From contig JAEWLO010000481.1 of NCBI GenBank assembly GCA_023457475.1, positions 1 to 16,436 on the forward strand: 16,436 nt of DNA, written 5' to 3'. The DNA is from Pseudomonadota bacterium. GTDB lineage: Bacteria; Pseudomonadota; Gammaproteobacteria; Xanthomonadales; Xanthomonadaceae. Every line of letters starts with the position of its first letter. The stretch's first letter is position 1. This document shows positions 14,225-16,436 of this stretch, piece by piece. Under the pieces are notes generated by a model. It was not told the origin of the DNA. It saw nothing but the letters and a program-made list of their open reading frames with translations, and did no database searches. The translations under genes were made by a program, and so were the position numbers.

Positions 14225-14520
14225 GGCGCGGCCGGTGGCTCTTCTGGTGTGAGGATCAGCGACCTGCCGTCGTACCTTACGGTCAGCCAGGTGTCCGACT
14301 TGAAGCCCAGCAGGAACAGCCAGAGCCCGCGCAGCCGGATGGCGGGGACGCGGAATTCTCCTTCCTCGTAGCCGCCCATGTAGCGCAATGCGCCGATGTG
14401 CAGCCGATGCGGCATGCGCTTGTACCACCTGCGCCGGTAGTACCGGACTTCAGGCTGGGCTTCAGTCTGGGGCGTGGAATCCATCTCGGTTACAGGTACG
14501 TCTGCGCTCTCGTCATGCAT
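14221..14520 (-). CDS. symE: SymE-like type I toxin
   Basis: The 99-residue protein matches the SymE toxin family: RLHIGALRY at 39-47, then VPAIRLRGLWLFLLGFKSDT at 58-77 and WLTVRYDGRSLILTPEE at 78-94, equal to the conserved PAI.L.G.WL..AGF.....V.V....L.ITP pattern. The N-terminal 38 residues are an acidic then basic extension. E. coli SymE is an SOS-induced nucleic-acid-associated protein held down by the antisense RNA SymR; an equivalent antisense RNA is not visible here with confidence. The Shine-Dalgarno is very strong (AAGGAGG, six bases before ATG), which in this family implies that expression is limited some other way. The leader has a 10-bp hairpin just before it. The stop codon falls in a GTAG repeat. 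Confidence 0.75.
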   Translation of the reverse strand: MHDESADVPVTEMDSTPQTEAQPEVRYYRRRWYKRMPHRLHIGALRYMGGYEEGEFRVPAIRLRGLWLFLLGFKSDTWLTVRYDGRSLILTPEEPPAAP

Positions 14521-14542
14521 GCGTGGCCTCCTTGGGAAAAGG

Positions 14543-14578
14543 CCCTTGCTGCACCCCGGGGAGAGAGGGCAGCAAGGG
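14543..14578 (-). promoter_or_regulatory. Leader hairpin before symE
   Basis: CCCTTGCTGC (14543-14552) pairs perfectly with GCAGCAAGGG (14569-14578). In the minus-strand transcript the stem is followed by CCTTTTCCC and then by the Shine-Dalgarno at 14533-14527. A stem followed by a short U-run next to the ribosome site could act as an attenuator or a translational switch. Confidence 0.5.
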
Positions 14579-14588
14579 AGTCGGGCGC

Positions 14589-14700
14589 TTGAACACCGCT
14601 AGCAAACCAAGACGGAGTGACGTATTTCCACGAGGGTGTTTTATTTCGCCATACACCCGACATTTGACACACACACTTTCGGTTCACTAGGAGTGTTCAA
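14589..14700. other. 112-bp segment bounded by 20-bp imperfect inverted repeats, upstream of symE
   Basis: TTGAACACCGCTAGCAAACC (14589-14608) matches the reverse complement of 14681-14700 (TTGAACACTCCTAGTGAACC) at 16 of 20 positions. The inside is AT-richer than its surroundings and holds a smaller dyad, GGGTGT (14634-14639) with ACACCC (14653-14658). It occupies the place where the symE promoter should be. It could be a pair of regulator sites or a tiny mobile element; no target-site duplication is visible. Confidence 0.4.
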
Positions 14701-15064
14701 TCTCCCGGGCACACCATGCGCTTTTCCAACGACGTTGGGGGCGCGATGTTGCGTCGGTATTTTGGCGCGGTTGGTGGTGGGATTTTGGGGTGCGACGTAT
14801 CTGGCACTTGGATGGGGGCTTCGCTTTGGGGTCATGCCTTCCCGGGCGTTGTGTCGTTATCGGCAGTCGATTGGGATGCGACCCTACCGGGCCTTCGTTT
14901 TCACCTTTGAGGTTGGGTGACGTGTCTGGCTGCTTTGGGGTGTCGCGAATGCACTTCGGGGGCGGCTGCGCTGGGCGGCGATTGCTGTCGTATTCAGTCC
15001 TGTTGCCGCGCGGAGTTTCCGGGCATGGCATCATTACCGGCAGTCGTCCCCTGTCGTTTCTGCC
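14701..15064 (+). other. G-rich non-coding region upstream of the LacI-family gene
   Basis: No gene is supportable here. From 14731 to 14820 the plus strand has 42 G and 13 C. GGTTGGTGGTGGGATTTTGG begins at 14769 and fits a two-tetrad G-quadruplex pattern. The promoter of the LacI-family gene must lie in this region or inside 14829-15064, but I see no clear boxes. Confidence 0.45.
14830..14888 (+). repeat. Half copy (D) of the ~147-bp structured repeat
   Basis: GGTCATGCCTTCCCGGGCG through TTATCGGCAGTCGATTGGGA to GACCCTACC aligns with the right half of copies A-C, in the same orientation. The left half is missing or too decayed to see. A further faint echo (CCGGCAGTCGTCCCC) occurs near 15037-15051. 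Confidence 0.65.
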
Positions 15065-16099
15065 ATGACCATTCGCGGCAAAGCCACGTCCCTCGATATC
15101 GCCCACCTGGCCGGGGTTTCCCAGCCCACGGTGTCACGGGCGCTCCGTGGCAGCCCGATGGTGAACCCGGAAACCCGCGAGCGCATTCTGCGCATCGCCC
15201 GGGAGCTGAATTACAAGGTGGACAAGAACGCCTCCAGCCTGCGCCTGCGCAATGCCGGCACGCTGGCACTGCTGTTCTTCGAAGACCCCACCAACGACGA
15301 TTCGCTGATCAATCCGTTCTTCCACGCCATGCTGGGCTCCATTACCCGGGCCTGTGCGATGCGGGGGTACGATCTGCTGGTCTCGTTCCAGCAGCTGTCC
15401 ACCGACTGGCAGGCAGACTACGAAGACAGCAACAAGGCCGACGGCATCATTCTGCTGGGGTACGGCGATTACCACGAATCCCGCGAGCGGCTGCAGCGGC
15501 TGGTGGAGCAAGGCACCCACTTCGTGCGCTGGGGCGCGGCGCTACCGGACCAGCCCGGGGTGTCGATCGGCTGCGATAATTTCCAAGGCGGTTTCGATAT
15601 CACCGCGCACCTGCTGGACCAGGGCTGCCGGCGGATTGCCTTCATCGGGCATGCCTCCAGCCATTACCCGGAGTTCGAGGAGCGCTATCGCGGGCATGTG
15701 GCGGCGATGGCCGCGCGCGGCGTTGCCACCGAGCCGGGACTGCAGTTCGATGCGATTACGACGGAGCAGTCCGGGTACGAGGCCTGCCAGGGACTGGTCA
15801 GCTCGGGCGAGAAAGTGGATGCGGTGTTTGCGGCGAGCGACCTGATTGCCATCGGGGCAATGCGGGCGCTGCGCGAGGCCGGGTTGCGGGTGCCCGAGGA
15901 TGTGGCGCTGGTGGGCTTTGACGATATTCCGCTGGCGGCGTCGGTGTCGCCCACCCTTTCGACCGTGCAGCAGGATACGAAGCAGGCCGGGCAGCTGCTG
16001 GTGGAGCGGCTGCTGGCGTTGATCCAGGGCGAAGCGGTGGAAAGCCAGACGATTCCGGTGAAGCTGGTGCTGCGGGAGTCCTCGCGGTCGCGCACCTGA
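15065..16099 (+). CDS. LacI/GalR-family transcriptional regulator
   Basis: The 344-residue protein has the LacI helix-turn-helix at the N terminus (SLDIAHLAGVSQPTVSRALR, residues 9-28), a hinge helix near VDKNASSLRLRN (52-63), and a periplasmic-binding-like effector domain with typical stretches: GIILLGYGDY, a DNFQGGFDITAHLLDQGCRR segment, VFAASDLIAIGAMRALREAG and EDVALVGFDDIPLA. Such proteins repress sugar-use genes until a sugar binds. The ATG at 15065 gives the usual short N-terminal arm, but no Shine-Dalgarno precedes it. No sugar gene adjoins it here; the LacI-type palindrome before the 3-keto-glycoside operon is a possible target (inference). Its stop codon abuts the stop of the convergent Fic gene with no base between. 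Confidence 0.92.
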   Translation: MTIRGKATSLDIAHLAGVSQPTVSRALRGSPMVNPETRERILRIARELNYKVDKNASSLRLRNAGTLALLFFEDPTNDDSLINPFFHAMLGSITRACAMRGYDLLVSFQQLSTDWQADYEDSNKADGIILLGYGDYHESRERLQRLVEQGTHFVRWGAALPDQPGVSIGCDNFQGGFDITAHLLDQGCRRIAFIGHASSHYPEFEERYRGHVAAMAARGVATEPGLQFDAITTEQSGYEACQGLVSSGEKVDAVFAASDLIAIGAMRALREAGLRVPEDVALVGFDDIPLAASVSPTLSTVQQDTKQAGQLLVERLLALIQGEAVESQTIPVKLVLRESSRSRT

Positions 16100-16436
16100 C
16101 TAGGCCAGTGCCGACACCGGCGCTGACACCCGCAGACAGAGCTCAACGACGGCGCAGTGATAGGCGAGGACGCCCTCCCACTCCCCCTGCAGCTCCGCCT
16201 GACGCAGCCGCACTTCGTAGCCGCCCTGCGACAGAATCGAGATCGTCTTGAGCGGAAGATAGGTGCCGTGTGGCATGCCCGACCTGTGCAGGCAGTAGTT
16301 GAACAGTGCCCGGCCGAGCCGTCCGTTGCCATCGGTGAACGCATGCGCGTTGTTGATCAGCACAAGCACCTGCGCCGCGCTCTTCACCCCGTCGCCGAAG
16401 CCGCCCTGCCCGAGTCGCTCGATGAGGGCCACGAGC
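16100..16436 (-). CDS. Fic-domain protein, 3' part only (gene continues past the right edge)
   Basis: The last ~112 codons of a gene read leftwards. AHAFTDGNGRLGRALFNYCL matches the Fic core motif HPFx[D/E]GNGRxxR, with Ala in place of the usual Pro after the catalytic His (codon at 16345-16343). The frame stays open to the window edge; a GTG at 16432 could be read as a start, but the Fic fold needs the helices that precede this motif, so the gene is treated as cut by the window. Fic proteins mostly transfer AMP to target proteins, and many act as toxins or regulators. The inhibitory helix [S/T]xxxE[G/N] is not in the visible part. The target is unknown. Confidence 0.82.
   Translation of the reverse strand, partial: LVALIERLGQGGFGDGVKSAAQVLVLINNAHAFTDGNGRLGRALFNYCLHRSGMPHGTYLPLKTISILSQGGYEVRLRQAELQGEWEGVLAYHCAVVELCLRVSAPVSALA

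Noticed and set aside
14581..14720. LexA box before symE, as in E. coli
   Set aside because: I found no CTG-N10-CAG-like or TTAGTA-type palindrome of the expected form.

Overview
The window comes from a GC-rich gammaproteobacterium, most likely a Xanthomonadaceae member close to Stenotrophomonas or Pseudoxanthomonas. The main sign is about ten short palindromes that begin with GTAG and carry an arm like GAGCCACGCCCTGCGTGGCT, as in the SMAG/REP repeats of Stenotrophomonas. The Tat-dependent sugar dehydrogenase operon and the AraC-plus-TonB-receptor pair also fit this group. Genus is inferred from repeats and gene content, not from a marker phylogeny.

Layout. (1) 71-4036, minus strand: a four-gene exported sugar-oxidation operon in the transcription order Tat-exported hydroxypyruvate-isomerase-like TIM barrel, GMC oxidoreductase, Tat-signal small subunit, DUF1080/3-keto-disaccharide hydrolase. 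It probably oxidises glycosides at C3 and cleaves the 3-keto product in the periplasm. Its promoter region has a perfect 14-bp palindrome with a central CG, as LacI-family operators have. (2) 4261-5909, plus strand: a hipBA toxin-antitoxin pair with four regularly spaced TGTCC-N8-GGACA-like operators. (3) 5936-9491, minus strand: an AraC regulator, a TonB-dependent receptor and a small lipoprotein whose Shine-Dalgarno lies in a 12-bp perfect hairpin. (4) 9575-10184, minus strand: ssb with its terminator and a probable promoter. (5) 10484-13738: a PhoA-like alkaline phosphatase lipoprotein and an orphan Imm31-like membrane protein, separated and flanked by three same-orientation copies of a ~147-bp structured repeat. 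(6) 13754-14700: a cluster of GTAG palindromes and a symE-like toxin gene with an elaborate 5' region. (7) 14701-16436: a G-rich non-coding stretch, a LacI-family regulator and the 3' part of a Fic-domain gene running off the right edge.

As a whole this is a housekeeping gene (ssb) set among accessory modules: glycoside use, metal-chelate or other nutrient uptake, phosphate scavenging, and several toxin or immunity-type genes (hipBA, symE, Fic, Imm31-like). The intergenic gaps are filled by two families of palindromic repeats. The least explained parts are the ~147-bp repeat family, the symE leader, and the hairpin over the lipoprotein ribosome binding site.
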